DNA of 64,000 nucleotides, taken from positions 1 through 64,000 of the forward strand of contig JASANE010016352.1 of the NCBI GenBank assembly GCA_030248225.1, given 5' to 3'. Made by a program: the position numbers and the translations under genes. The notes under the pieces were generated by a model. It made no database searches, was not told the origin of the DNA, and worked only from the letters and a program-made list of their open reading frames with translations. Within the stretch, counting starts at the first letter, position 1. The number at the start of each line of letters is the position of its first letter. The stretch comes from Trileptium ribeirensis (taxonomy: Eukaryota; Nematoda; Enoplea; Enoplida; Thoracostomopsidae). Positions 1 to 10,230 of this stretch are shown here, piece by piece.

Positions 1-23
1 ATCTCAAACAAAAAGGGGAATAT

Positions 24-1230
24 TGAACTATCATCAGGAACCTATAAGGCTTCAAAATTGTTCCCTCGGGTCAACTTACTCCCAACTCGTAAGTACTTAT
101 GGACCCCCGATCCCGCGTTTAAGCTCTCAAACTTTCAGGCCCTAAACCACCGCATCCTAGACCAAAACTTCTTGATTTTTTGAGCCCCGTACCTTAATTG
201 GGTCCTATACTAACCATTTCACTGAAAACCGGGGCCACCCGCCCCAACGGACTTTCACAGGATCCCCATATCTCACTTGGGACCCAAAACTTTTCTATTT
301 GGTATAGGGAAAACGGCCTCTGACGGGCGTCCTAAGGGAATTACATAAAATCTAAGGGTCTCACGAGCAGGCGACCAGCCAGGGCATGGATATGATCCCG
401 CCCCCGGCCGCCTGCTCCCTTCCGTTCCTGAAATATAAGCGAAAATAACAGAAATTTTACGGCAAATAAAGCGCCCGAAGCGCTGGTATATGTTGTCATT
501 TTGGCAACCTCGCGCCGACCAGCGCGAGGTTTAGTTGTTTATCGGCTGCTGGCAATAAGCGAACAATAAGCCCTGCTAGGGGCATTCAGCTATGTCTCGA
601 CCATCGGCCACATATTGCTTGGTCATCAATTTTGTGCTTATGGTTGTTGTTTTTGATTATATCTGTTGCTTATTTGAGCGCTTTGTAAAATGTGTACATT
701 GTATGCTTAATTTAAATGGTTTGAAATTTTAAATTTAGTGTGAGTGAGCCAAATGGCGACGAAGGTGGCAAGCAAGACAAAAGGGGGGGTTTAGGCCAGG
801 TATAAAAGAGCTGAGCCCGATTCCCCGATCGGAGCCAGTCGAGCATAGTGTTTTAAAATTTGGCGGTTGTCGCCACTAAGTAGGCTCTTTTTGTTTTCGT
901 GCACTGGTTTTGTCTTTCTCAGTTTTCTTGCGTTTGGCGATGCCAGGGGTGGTTGCCCACCGTGCCCCCACGGTGGAGAGCCTCCCCTGGTTGGAGCTCC
1001 TTTCAGTCATGCAGAGAGCCGCCTTTGCGGGCGTTGGAGTGTCGGAAGGATGCTCCGCGCGCCCGTAAAGGACGGCCCCGTGAAAATTCGCGATATTTCA
1101 CTGATTTGTGCGAAAATTCGGTGTGCACGTGTTTCGACTGGTTCCCCGCTCCTCGGACGTTTCTTGTTTTTCACAGGTCCGAGGAGTGATTAAAATTGTT
1201 AGATTTTAGGCAAATGGCAGTACATAAAAT
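24..1230 (+). repeat. LTR-like repeat, copy A (diverged)
   Basis: This block aligns by eye with 5435-6480: shared landmarks in the same order are 'aaggcttcaaaat', 'gtaagtactta', 'aaaaccggggccac', 'aggcgaccagccagggc' followed by 'cccccggccgcct', a TATA box (ggtataaaag at 799-808), 'ccagtcgag', 'ggcggttgtcgcc' and 'gactggttccccgctc'. A repeat that carries its own TATA promoter about two thirds along, occurs twice in the same orientation, and brackets a Gypsy-type integrase fragment (4309-4780) fits a pair of LTRs of one decayed element. The copies are strongly diverged, the ends are blurred and no target duplication is visible, so two independent LTR-like copies are also possible. No coding potential; the open frames at 867-1193 are not conserved in copy B. 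Confidence 0.45.
799..850 (+). promoter_or_regulatory. TATA box and start region of LTR-like copy A
   Basis: TATAAAAG at about 801-808 is followed about 30 bases later by 'ggagccagtcgagcatagtg'. The equivalent segment in copy B (gtataaaagaaggag at 5989, then 'gggaccagtcgag') keeps the TATA box and the downstream CAGTCGAG element although most of the surrounding sequence has drifted. Conservation of just these two elements suggests a core promoter with an initiator. Activity today cannot be judged. Confidence 0.4.
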
Positions 1231-2577
1231 TTCTAGGCTAAGGAGATTCGGTGACAATAGTTCTGTTTTACATGATAAGTACCAAAATTTCTTTAACTAG
1301 GTCTTAGCCAAAATTTATAAGGGGTACAGAGAACGACACGAAGGACGTAGCCGCTTGCATCCGCGGACGACACACGTTGTCTCCAATTGTTTGAAATCGG
1401 GCTTCAGCGTCGAATCCTCATTCGTTCGCTGTTTCTGCCGTTTCTGGTTAAATTCTGATGCAAGCGACTGCGGGCCTGAATCTGACAAAATTTTAGAAGG
1501 ATCATTGGTTGAGCATAGAACGAAAAACACGGGCTGGAGCTGGCGCTGAGCTAAATCGTATTAAATTTTGGTGAGGCGTAGGTTTTCTAACCGTGCAACT
1601 ACGGGGGAAATCTATGTCGACACCCCGTCCCGGAGCCCTCTGGGATCGAGTTCCGAATTAGTCTGATCGTTCGCGGGCCGCTCCAGCCGCTGTCGCAAGT
1701 GCTTAAAATTGTGGACGCCCAGTCCTGTTTTTCATCCGGAGTTTTCAAGGAGTAAGGGACAATTGTTGTTGATCACTAGGCAGACCGCGCTTTCACTGAA
1801 AAAGGGGGAGATAGTCTTTCATGGGCAAAGGAATTAAAATGACGAGCCCCGCTCAATCGAAAATTCGACTGAGGATCATTCTTGTATTCGTTCAGGACCC
1901 AACGTTCTCTTTGTCGACCGACGCACTCGGCTCGATTAAATGCTACTTCAGAATAGTAGGTTCAACAGGAATGCTATCTTTGTACTGGGGTATCTTGCAG
2001 GGTACCCGACCGAAAATGTTATATTGTAAAGACTGTAAATATATCGCGATGTGCCCCAATTGGGCAGTGGTTATAGTGTGCAACCTATACATAAAATTTG
2101 ACTCAATAGTAAAAGAGTTGAACTGTGTCTGATTTACTTAAGCAGTTCGGAGTTCTATATTATTTTCTGTCCCCCGTAGGAGTTATCAAAAGTAGATTAA
2201 ACAGTAGCTCCTGAAAGGTCTTTGAAGCAAGGCTAATTTCTACGTTGTAGCAAGCAAACCAACCACGACCCCGCGCCCGTTTGCTCAATACTTCTAGCCC
2301 CAAATGCTCAAAACCGCCCCACTACGAACCCGTCACAGTTAACGATCGCTTCGCATAACTCGCCACTTAGCAGGCAACACCCGTAATTAGAGTTGAGACA
2401 CTCAAGGGACTGGGGCCTCCGCCTCAGTGCCCCTGTGTTATCATAAGTAGTCAAAATTCAGAGAACGATAATCAAAATTTAACGCTCCCAGATCAGAAAC
2501 GGGACCATAGTGCATTGGATACACCAACGGGGAATCTCCCTAGGACCAGAGAATCCCGCTTAGGAAATTAAGTGGAT
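1231..2577. other. unassigned DNA
   Basis: Contains only short open frames without recognisable domains. If 24-1230 is a 5' LTR, this would be the start of the internal region of that element, but no primer-binding site or Gag-like sequence could be recognised. Confidence 0.3.
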
Positions 2578-2848
2578 TATGAGGGAAAGGCGAGTCAGCC
2601 TTATTACCTGTGAGCAGGCTTAGGGGTTGACTCTCCCTCGGGGGACCTCATACCATTAGACACGTGGGCCAATATAGGGGCCAGACCGAACACCCTGGTT
2701 AACCCGCCGGCAGCCTGCTAAGCTAAGCGGTTCCCTTAGGTCATCGCCTAGATCACCGGGGAGTCGTGGAAGCCGGGGTTGTCCGGGCACCACAATAGAG
2801 TAAACCGTGGTGCAGCTGGGATCCCTTAGGGCCAGAACTGGTCCTAGT
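2578..2848 (+). repeat. R1 repeat, copy 1 (GC-rich, ~270 bp)
   Basis: A GC-rich block nearly identical to the two halves 8391-8446 and 10085-10230. It runs from 'gagggaaaggcgagtcagcc' to 'agaactggtcctagta'. A segment of about 70 bases (roughly 2633-2704) is absent from the second copy, at the point where the Ginger-like element sits there. 'GGGTTGACTCTCC' at about 2626 resembles a pol III B box, so a tRNA-derived SINE is conceivable, but no convincing A box or A-rich tail is seen. Confidence 0.7.
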
Positions 2849-2889
2849 ACAATTGACATGTAAAATTAATCTTAAATTGGTTAATGTTG

Positions 2890-3115
2890 ACGCGAATAGA
2901 TGTTTTGGTTTTGCCCCAGTCGTTGGGATACGTTGTCATAGATATAAATTAATGGTGAAACGCTCTCGGTTAAAAATATGTAGGAATTTTTCCCAAACCG
3001 CGTTGTTGATATATGGAACTCTTTGCCTGAGTCACTTGTTGAAATAGCTAATCTAGCAGCGTTCGTACGCGGTTTCAACAATGATAATTTGATGCGGTAT
3101 GGCAAGGGACGGAGA
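2890..3115 (+). pseudogene. LINE reverse-transcriptase ORF, 3'-terminal fragment
   Basis: Read across one frameshift near 2998, the plus strand gives the tail typical of Jockey/CR1/L2-type non-LTR retrotransposon ORF2 proteins: a basic stretch ending KRSRLKICRNF, then RVVDIWNSLPESLVEIANLA and a short 'F..GFN' ending. In these families a 'FF..RVV..WN.LP' signature lies close to the C-terminus of the polyprotein. No reverse transcriptase or endonuclease core is present upstream, so this is a 5'-truncated, frameshifted relic, as expected from incomplete target-primed reverse transcription. The exact clade cannot be decided from this fragment. Confidence 0.6.
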
Positions 3116-3139
3116 TATAGCACGAGAATCAGTCTAGTC

Positions 3140-4085
3140 ATTTCCTATTTCAGCGGTACTATAATCCCCAAGTGCAAGCTGTCAGAAGCACATGTTGTTA
3201 CAATAAAATTAGGAATTTTGGGTCGAGAAACCCTGGGGGTGCCATGCTCTTGTAGCCATGGAACTATGAGCCGTATAGCAAAACTAACACCGGCAATAAG
3301 TTTCCCACGCCCGAAATCCCCCAAGTGAAAATTTTCAGCCGCCAAGGCCGTCAGAAAAAATTTTCAAAGTTTGGGCAGAGGAACCATGGGGGCGCCATAC
3401 CTCTAACCGATAAATATAGAACCGGAGCCTTTTAATCGCAAAACAAAAAAATGAGCATCGGAATTTTCATTTTACTAAGAAATAAAGCTAACGAGAGAAA
3501 AGATTCTAAAGCTAAGATAAAAATAACCTTGCTTCCTTGAAGAATACTAAACTGGTCTAAGAACCCTCATTTTGGCCTCTGACCCCCGAACCATGAAGGT
3601 GCCATACCGCCGTTCCCACGGAACCATATGTCAAACAGCAAAACCAACACCCGCAATAAGTGTCCCTCGCCCGAAAACAATTATGGGGGCGCCATATCCC
3701 CGTACCTCAAACCCCATAACTCCAGAACCGGAGCATTACTCAAAAGGCAAAAATGCGCATGGGCATTTTAATATTAATTTTCATGTTACTAAGAAATAAC
3801 GCCAGCCAGAGAAAAAATAACCTTGCTTCCGTGAAGGGTACCAAAACTGTGTAAAATGTGGCAAAAAACACAGATGTTGACCCCTGACCCACAAACCAGA
3901 CCATGAAACAAATAACGCTCGGGCGTGTACACGGTAAATCGACTATGATGGTTTGAATGAGCCCAAGACCAGGAAAATCGGTTAAGTCGTTCCATAATTA
4001 TGGGCGATCACACACACAGATGGAATTTAAAAGCTTTCACCCCTTCAACACACAACCTCCACTACGTTACACCACCGTCTGATTA
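3140..4085 (+). repeat. Repeat family C, copy 1
   Basis: Homologous to 47470-48615, 43921-44340 and the 3' part of each spacer unit (for example 37380-37639). Diagnostic segments are 'aattttgggtcga', 'ccatgggggcgccatac', 'agcaaaac.aacacc.gcaataag', and a distal part with 'gtacacggtaaatcg', 'ggttaagtcgttcc', 'acacagatggaatttaaaag' and 'cctccactacgtt'. The 'gggcgccataccccgtacc' module recurs within a copy (3370, 3685), so the family is internally repetitive. No coding capacity; the terminal structure is not defined. Confidence 0.65.
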
Positions 4086-4308
4086 CCTACATCTGCTAAC
4101 TGTTACGTTTAACTTGCTGTGGAATAAATTATCTTAACTAACTTAATAAATGAAGCCTTAGCTAATTCGTTTGAAACTAAGCATGCCATATCTAAAGTTT
4201 ATCTTCCACAAACTCAAAGTTAATCAGAAAGATTCAACCAGACGCTCAAAACACAATCACTAAAGGTTTGGGAGCGTAAGTCTATCGATTGGGAGACCGA
4301 TTCAGTCG

Positions 4309-4780
4309 GTGGCATTTTCTTACAGGGTAAAAACACATAAAGGTCCACGAACGCCAGCCCTTCTTTTTATGTACGACATGCATCCCTGTTTGCCCATTGA
4401 TTTTGATCTAAAAACTGGCGGCAACGGTATCAACAGCGACCTAGGCGAAGCCGTGGCCGCTTGGCGTCGAATTTACGGAAAATCAACAGAATGAAGTCCT
4501 GGAAAAAGAAGTATTACAGATCAAATCAGCACCAAAATGTTTCAAAACGTGCTTTCTATAAAACGCAACGTCCCTCAGGGTAACTTCGCCCACCAGGCGG
4601 ATGGGACCGTTTGTAATTGCTGAAGTTCTCGGTAAAGGTAGGTATCGACATAAAGATGGATATTTATTCGTGTCAAATCATCGAATCTAAAGCCGTTACT
4701 GAAACCTTCAGAAAATGAAGCCGACCATATCCTGTGTATGCAATGCCCGCCTAACAATGAAACATAAGATGGATCTTTTA
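4309..4780 (+). pseudogene. Gypsy-type retrotransposon integrase, C-terminal fragment
   Basis: The first 60 codons end with RTPALLFMYDMHPCLPIDFD, which follows the Ty3/Gypsy integrase pattern 'TP..L.YG..PRLPID' that marks the end of the integrase core. After frame breaks, GPFVIAEVLGKGRYRHKDGY at about 4600-4660 matches the GPY/F module of chromovirus/Gypsy integrases. Several stops and frameshifts interrupt the reading. Position and strand fit the 3' end of pol of an element bounded by the LTR-like repeats at 24 and 5435. Part of the 3' sequence (about 4672-4780) recurs at 10410-10512. Confidence 0.5.
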
Positions 4781-5434
4781 AACGGTATATTGTAACAGCC
4801 CGAGATTTTCAGGATTTTATCAGGACATATAAGAAGGAGAAAATATCCAAAATTTAGGTCAAAATACGGGGCAAACGTCATGGGATGGGCGATCGGATAC
4901 CGGTGGAGCGTGACTGGAGCATTGTATTGTGTACCATTGGACGTTTCGTTGTTATAAAAATAAAAATGTATTATGATCATAACCTACTATGTCGTCACGC
5001 TCCACCAGCCCGAGGTGCACGGGTTGATTTTGGCAACAAAACGGAGTACATGTGATCTCAAGTATGGTATCCGGTCGACCCTAAGTAAATTCGATGATGA
5101 CATGTGCATTTATAATATATTGAATGTATGCATAATGAAATGTTATATTATGTTAGTTTATGTGGTAAAAGAGTGGAGCACCGCGTGTCCGGGTGGGTCT
5201 GGGCAGCATATGGGATCTTTTAAGTGAAAATCTAATGGGGAAACTTTTGTAACATTTCTAATCTCGAGGACCCATCCTGGCATGCGGTTGCGGAATAATT
5301 GAGCCAATAAGTAAAGTGAGCAGTTAAGTTTTGGCGATAGAACTCAATTAAAGCGTTCATTTTGTAAGGCCTACTTAACAGCAAAATTTTACTAGTTTTT
5401 GGACATCTAAGGCCAAGTGGGCTTATCATATCGT
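4781..5434. other. unassigned DNA with a 13-bp inverted repeat
   Basis: No coding similarity. A perfect inverted repeat, GGTGGAGCGTGAC at 4902-4914 and GTCACGCTCCACC at 4994-5006, encloses about 80 bases; it may be a small hairpin or a decayed short inverted-repeat element. Confidence 0.35.
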
Positions 5435-6480
5435 TAGTAGGGCTCACTAAGGCTTCAAAATTTAGCGTTCGGGCCGACTTGGCCCCTACCGGTAAGTACT
5501 TAGGGACCCCTAAGTAGGCGTTTAAACCCCCAACTTTCAACGGCTCAGAGCTCAACCAAAATTACGAAAACTCCCCAATTTTTCAAGCTCGACACCTCCA
5601 AAGTATCGTACCCTAACTGTCTAACCGAAAACCGGGGTCACCTAACTTAACCGGTCCGAGCAGGACCCTGATAACCCTCCCGGGACACCAAAATTTTCTG
5701 TTTCCGACTCACAAAAACGGTCTCTAACAGGCCACCTATGGGAGATACATTAAATTTATCATTTTCATCAGTAGGCGACCAGCCAGGGCGTGAACCTGGT
5801 CCCACCCCCGGCCGCCTACTGTTTTTCGTTAACTGGCAACGACAAAAAACATGCAGAAAACTTGATTAAATTTCGGCACCCTGAGCGCCCGTATATGTTA
5901 TTCCTTTTAAAACCTCGCGCCCACCAGGGGGACATAAGGGGACATAGCATCACGATAAGCCGAGAAGTTAGCAGGGGTGAGCCACAAGGTATAAAAGAAG
6001 GAGACCAAATGCAGCATTGGGACCAGTCGAGTAGGAAGGCCGCATAGACGTCAGTTTTCTTTTCGCTCGTGGCGGTTGTCGCCCGGGCATTTTATTAAAT
6101 TAATATTTTCGTTCTGAGTTCGGCTTTTCTTTCTGCTTTTGAGTTTTGCCCAGGAGGCTCCTACTGTGTAGCACAGGGTGGAGGTCCTCCTGGGGCGTTT
6201 CCATGCTTCTAAAATTTCACGAGCGCGAGCTGCCTTTGCGGGTGCTGGCGCGTCCGAATGATGCTCCGCGCACCCGTAAATGCAGCTCCATCAAATTCAA
6301 GAAGTTTCATGCTAGATCGCACACCAAATTAACTCGACTGGTTCCCCGCTCGCCGGGTCGCCATTTTGTTTTAGACCCGGGGGCGAAGGACACACAGGAA
6401 GGGGGGAGGACACAGGGACACGGAAGGGGTAAGGTGTTCAAAATAGGAAACTAGTAGCGTGTTGACCTGGAGGCAGCCGC
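5435..6480 (+). repeat. LTR-like repeat, copy B (diverged)
   Basis: Counterpart of 24-1230 (shared landmarks given there), with a TATA box at about 5990 and a conserved 'ggcggttgtcgcc' at 6071. It lies downstream of the integrase fragment in the same orientation, the place expected for a 3' LTR. It is shorter than copy A in its distal third and has extra GC-rich sequence after 6370. Short open frames inside (5790-6047, 6146-6454) are not preserved between the copies and are not taken as genes. Confidence 0.45.
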
Positions 6481-8390
6481 TAAGGCGGACGTTGCTCTTG
6501 AGTGAGAAGGAATAGAAATCCACACTAGGCTGCCCCGTCAAAACTTCGAGCACTTAATCCCTGAGTGTTTCTCGTGAACGGTCCACCGCTAAGTCGTTTA
6601 AAAACTTCAGTCTCCCAGGCCGTTTAGACACGGTAGAAGACTGTAATACTTTGCATCAACCATTTTAAAACCCCGCCGCAAATTGGCGCTGAAAAAGAAA
6701 TTCTAAATTTTTCCGATGACCTTCAAGAGACAATGGAGCTTCTTTCGAATCGTGCTCCATCCGTGCTCGCTTTCGAAGTCATAGCTTGAGTCGAGTCTAA
6801 GTCATAGGAAAATCTACAAGAACCGCTCCAGGTCACACGACTTAAAGACCCAGTATTGGGGAAGAAAAGAGAGCGGTCCGCGGGACGGACGCAGTCATTT
6901 GCACGCGTGGAGCATTTTGAAAGAAATTAAGAACGGAACCCCTGACGCTAGCCCCAGAAATTCGAGCTTCTAATCTGAGATTCGTTTCGCTCCGGATAAA
7001 AATTTTCAGTCAACTAACCCCAAAAAACCCAGACGGGTCTCAGGCCGTTTAGACACGGTAGAGCACTCCGTCACGTACTTTTACAGTGGAACAACTATCG
7101 ATGGGTCGATGCGGCTGCACCATAGGGAGCGACGTATCAGGACCTTTCGTGCGTTGTTTTCCCCACTTCTCACGATTTTGCAAATCTACTATTCTAACCA
7201 TGCAGGGGTATCCGAAGTGTTTTTCAAACTTAAAACCATCACTGCCGTCTTTTGGTTTTCAAACTAAGAAGTTCGTCGAGGGCGCGGCAGCGTACGCCCT
7301 ATTCACGTTTGTAGATGACTGCGGACCTTACATAAATCGAAGACACCCGGAGGAGTAACGAAATAAAACATGAAGTGAGACGGAGTCTGCCACCCATAGC
7401 TGAGTTCAATTTAGTTCAAGCTTAAGTAAATTCTCGTGATCGCACCCGTTAGACGGGCGACGACCCTGAGAAGGATACAAAGCAATGGCCTCCAAACTTT
7501 TCAGTGAAGGAAACTTATAGGCGGGGACCCATAAACCGTTTAGACACGGTGGATTTCGATACAGCGCCATATTTTCATGTCAAATCAATTCGAAAATCCG
7601 TACAAAGCAAGCAAAACTCGGGAGACGCGGCGGCGCCGTCCCCTTTTGACAAAGACCCACGTCTTTACCTGACCCTGGCGCAGGCTTATCTTTCAATTAT
7701 AACCTAGCAATTCCGGAGACCCGCAGCTGACATCCGGACTCAGTGAATCGGCCCTCGCGCGAAACGAGCACAGAACACACACAGAGAGAGAGAGCCAGAC
7801 AACAAGAGTGCGTCGAATAATTGATGGACTAGGGTGTTTTCTAAGCGTAGTCTAGTTGACAAGCAGCTGGCGTGGAAATGAGTTTAGGTATACTGGTAAG
7901 CGAACACCGTGAGCTCCAGAGGACATAAATTGTAGGGACACCGAAGTGAATTTTCGTACTTCTCATCGAAAAGCCACAACCAAAGAAATTCACATCACCA
8001 TGATTACATGTACGTATATATATAGGGTACACTGCGAGGTACCCCTTTTCGTGTACAGATATTTGGGCCACGATGTTATAATCACTGTAACGTTGTTGTA
8101 TGTTAATAAAGTGTAAGAGTGTGGAATGCTTGCCGCAGCGATACGAACTATTTCATTTTTTGGGATCGGAATTGTCAATTTATTGTAAGATAGGTGGGCA
8201 TCCCCCATACCGAATAAAAGTGATCACTCAGAGTTCACTGTCCGAGAACATGAGAATCGGAGTTACAGACAAGAGAGTCTCTAGGTAGTCCCGCAAACCA
8301 AATCAGGCTTTACCCATTAAGAAATTGGTAATAGCCTTGGATCGAAATAGGAAAATTCACCACCATTTAAGATCAAGGGTTCAAGTAGGA
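6481..8390. other. unassigned DNA with three copies of a 15-bp motif
   Basis: No gene recognised. The sequence CCGTTTAGACACGGT occurs at 6620-6634, 7045-7059 and 7536-7550, always on the plus strand. It is an interrupted palindrome (CCGT...ACGG). The flanks of the three copies share only a few bases. A short CA/GA-rich run lies at 7776-7795. Confidence 0.4.
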
Positions 8391-8446
8391 TTGAGGGAAA
8401 GGCGAGTCAGCCTTATTACCTGTGAGCAGGCTTAGGGGTTGACTCT
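8391..8446 (+). repeat. R1 repeat, copy 2, 5' part
   Basis: Matches about 2580-2635 almost base for base ('gagggaaaggcgagtcagcc' to 'ggcttaggggttgactct'). It is cut off by the end of the Ginger-like element; the rest resumes at 10085. Confidence 0.75.
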
Positions 8447-8540
8447 TGTAACAGGATATTTTTACTCCCCGGATATTTATACTCCCCAGTAAAAATATCC
8501 TAGGATATTTTTACTCCCCCCAGGATATTTTTACTCCCCT
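8447..8540. repeat. subterminal repeat cluster, left end
   Basis: The unit GGATATTTTTACTCCCC is repeated four times in direct orientation (one copy with TTTATAC) and once inverted (AGTAAAAATATCC), so the left end can fold on itself. It mirrors the larger array at the right end. Confidence 0.8.
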
Positions 8541-8943
8541 TCTATATTTAGATTCCACGTTTCGATTTGATGTTATGTTGATGGCATATGGCATGTATTT
8601 CATTTCAGTTCCCAATCATAAAGCAGCAGCGATACGCTCAAAATTGCATTGATTAACGCAACCCATAGTCATAAAATTGTTTTATAAAACTTACATATAC
8701 TTACAGAGCAAAAATCAAAAGCATAAACATAACACTGTATACTAAAACACGAATAAATGTTATTGCAATATGGTATGAAATGAATATTCAATAATGCTAA
8801 TATGGCGTTTTTCGACTACACGACGATGTCTTGAATTTCGATTACACATATATAATACACATAACGTCAACAATAGATATAGGTACGTGTGATACGGATA
8901 CATGATACATAAATTTAAAGCTAAACTTCAGAACAGCAACAGA

Positions 8944-9849
8944 TTAGGCCGCAACTTCGTAAACAACGTCAAAATGATCACCACCAGTATTTTTCAAATA
9001 TATATAGTGAGATTCCGCGTTGGAACCACTGCCAAGAACGTTGGGAGTGTAGCTGGACCACATCCATCTGAGTACTACTGTTCGTTCTTCGTTCCAAATG
9101 GGTGTGTATGAGTAAATCGTAGTGTTGAGCAATGCTGCAGTGACCAGAAACTCCGTATCCGTGGCCCATACTCCTAGATCTGACATGCTGCTTTCTTTTG
9201 TGTAGTTGTTTGTCGCTGTCAAGTTGACCAGTTTGCCAACGACATGTGGCTGCTCCATTAAGTTAACTGATGCTGCTCGAACTGCTTCGTGACTGTCTTC
9301 TGAGCCTGTGATGCAATGCGATATCGCACGAAAATAGCAATTGCCATCACCCATAATTTTTTGAAGCTTTGTTGGGTAAGTCAGTGGAACTGACTGTTGA
9401 GAGTAACTATTATAATTACGAACGGTAATTCCTAACAGCTCAGCTGTTTTATTTTGCCAAGCTTTATCCGGTGGAAAAAATATCTGTTGAGGTCCAGATA
9501 CAGAATCCACAACTTGTACTTCGTTCACCTCACTGTGCTTGTGAGTGTCACAGGGCAAATAATACGGCTTGATGTTTGCAATATGGCACTTTCTTCCCAA
9601 AGTCTTCCCAGTCGTTTCGTTTTGCAAAGTGCACAAGGAGTTGCCAGATATAGATGAAAGTTTATAGGGTCCGAGCCACGGCTCATTTTTCCAACCTCCT
9701 TTCCGGTCATTGCGTCGCAAATTCTTCACCAATACCAGACTACCAGGCGCTATGTTATGCTGATTACTTGCAGTGTGACGTTTATCGTAAGCCTTTTTTG
9801 GTATAAGGAATGGTATAGGAAATACTTTTTCTAGAGGAAGTAAAGATTT
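8944..9849 (-). pseudogene. integrase C-terminus fused to OTU cysteine protease (transposon ORF)
   Basis: The open frame begins after an in-frame stop at 9850-9852 and ends with VAA-stop at 8944; the first Met (9732) is internal, so the start is lost. Residues before and just after that Met read IAPGSLVLVKNLRRND and then WLGPYKLSS...CHIANIKPYY, a GPY/F-type integrase tail. The C-terminal half is an OTU domain: KIMGDGNCYFRAISHCITG holds the Asp and catalytic Cys, and GGDHFDVVYEVAA the catalytic His near the end. OTU proteases cleave ubiquitin-like conjugates. The OTU part looks complete and undamaged, whereas the integrase core is missing. Expression and activity are unknown. Confidence 0.8.
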
Positions 9850-9865
9850 TTAGAACATTTTACTG

Positions 9866-10080
9866 GGGAGTAAAAATATCCTGGAGGGAGTAAAAATATC
9901 CTAGGATATTTTTACTGTGAAGTAAAAATATCCTAGGATATTTTTACTGTGGAGTAAAAATATCCTAGGATATTTTTACTGTGGAGTAAAAATATCCTAG
10001 GATATTTTTACTGTGGAGTAAAAATATCCTAGGATATTTTTACTGGGGAGTAAAAATATCCTGGAGTAAAAATATCCGTG
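9866..10080. repeat. palindromic array, 32-bp period, at transposon right end
   Basis: Five palindromes centred on CCTAGG (starting at 9900, 9932, 9964, 9996 and 10028) repeat with an exact 32-bp period. Each reads GGAGTAAAAATATCC then its reverse complement, joined by 'tgtg' or similar. Further single copies flank the array. Nearly identical units mean recent amplification or ongoing homogenisation. The unit is the terminal inverted repeat of the element itself, so the array multiplies the presumed transposase-binding sequence. Confidence 0.85.
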
Positions 10081-10084
10081 TACA

Positions 10085-10230
10085 CCGGCAGCCTGCTAAG
10101 CTAAGCGGTTCCCTTAGGTCATCGCATAGATCACCGGGGAGTCGTGGAAGCCGGGGTTGTCCGGGCATCACACCAAGAAAAAGGGTGATGCAGCTGGGAT
10201 CCCTTAGGGCCAGAACTGGTCCTAGTAGAC
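10085..10230 (+). repeat. R1 repeat, copy 2, 3' part
   Basis: Continues R1 copy 1 from about 2705 to 2848 ('ccggcagcctgctaagctaag' to 'agaactggtcctagta'), with a small difference around 10171-10186. Together with 8391-8446 it shows where the Ginger-like element is embedded. Confidence 0.75.

Larger units (their letters stand above)
8447..10084. mobile_element. Ginger-like DNA transposon, 5'-truncated coding region
   Basis: Termini are TGTAACAGGATATTTTTAC on the left and the complement of TGTACACGGATATTTTTAC on the right, inside a split R1 repeat. Ginger1 transposons are known to begin TGT, to carry terminal inverted repeats rather than LTRs, and to use a Gypsy-like integrase with a GPY/F module; the ORF inside (8944-9849, minus) has that module. 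The integrase zinc finger and DDE core are missing, so this copy could not move itself. Both ends carry extra copies of the terminal motif (8454-8540 and 9866-10080). A target duplication is not seen, because about 70 bases of R1 are missing at the site compared with copy 1. Confidence 0.65.

Noticed and set aside
8944..9849. Host OTU deubiquitinase gene
   Set aside because: The frame starts with an integrase GPY/F tail and is enclosed by transposon inverted repeats, so it is an element-borne domain.
9866..10080. CRISPR-like regular array
   Set aside because: The 32-bp unit repeats throughout with no unique spacers, is a palindrome derived from the transposon end, and lies in an animal genome.
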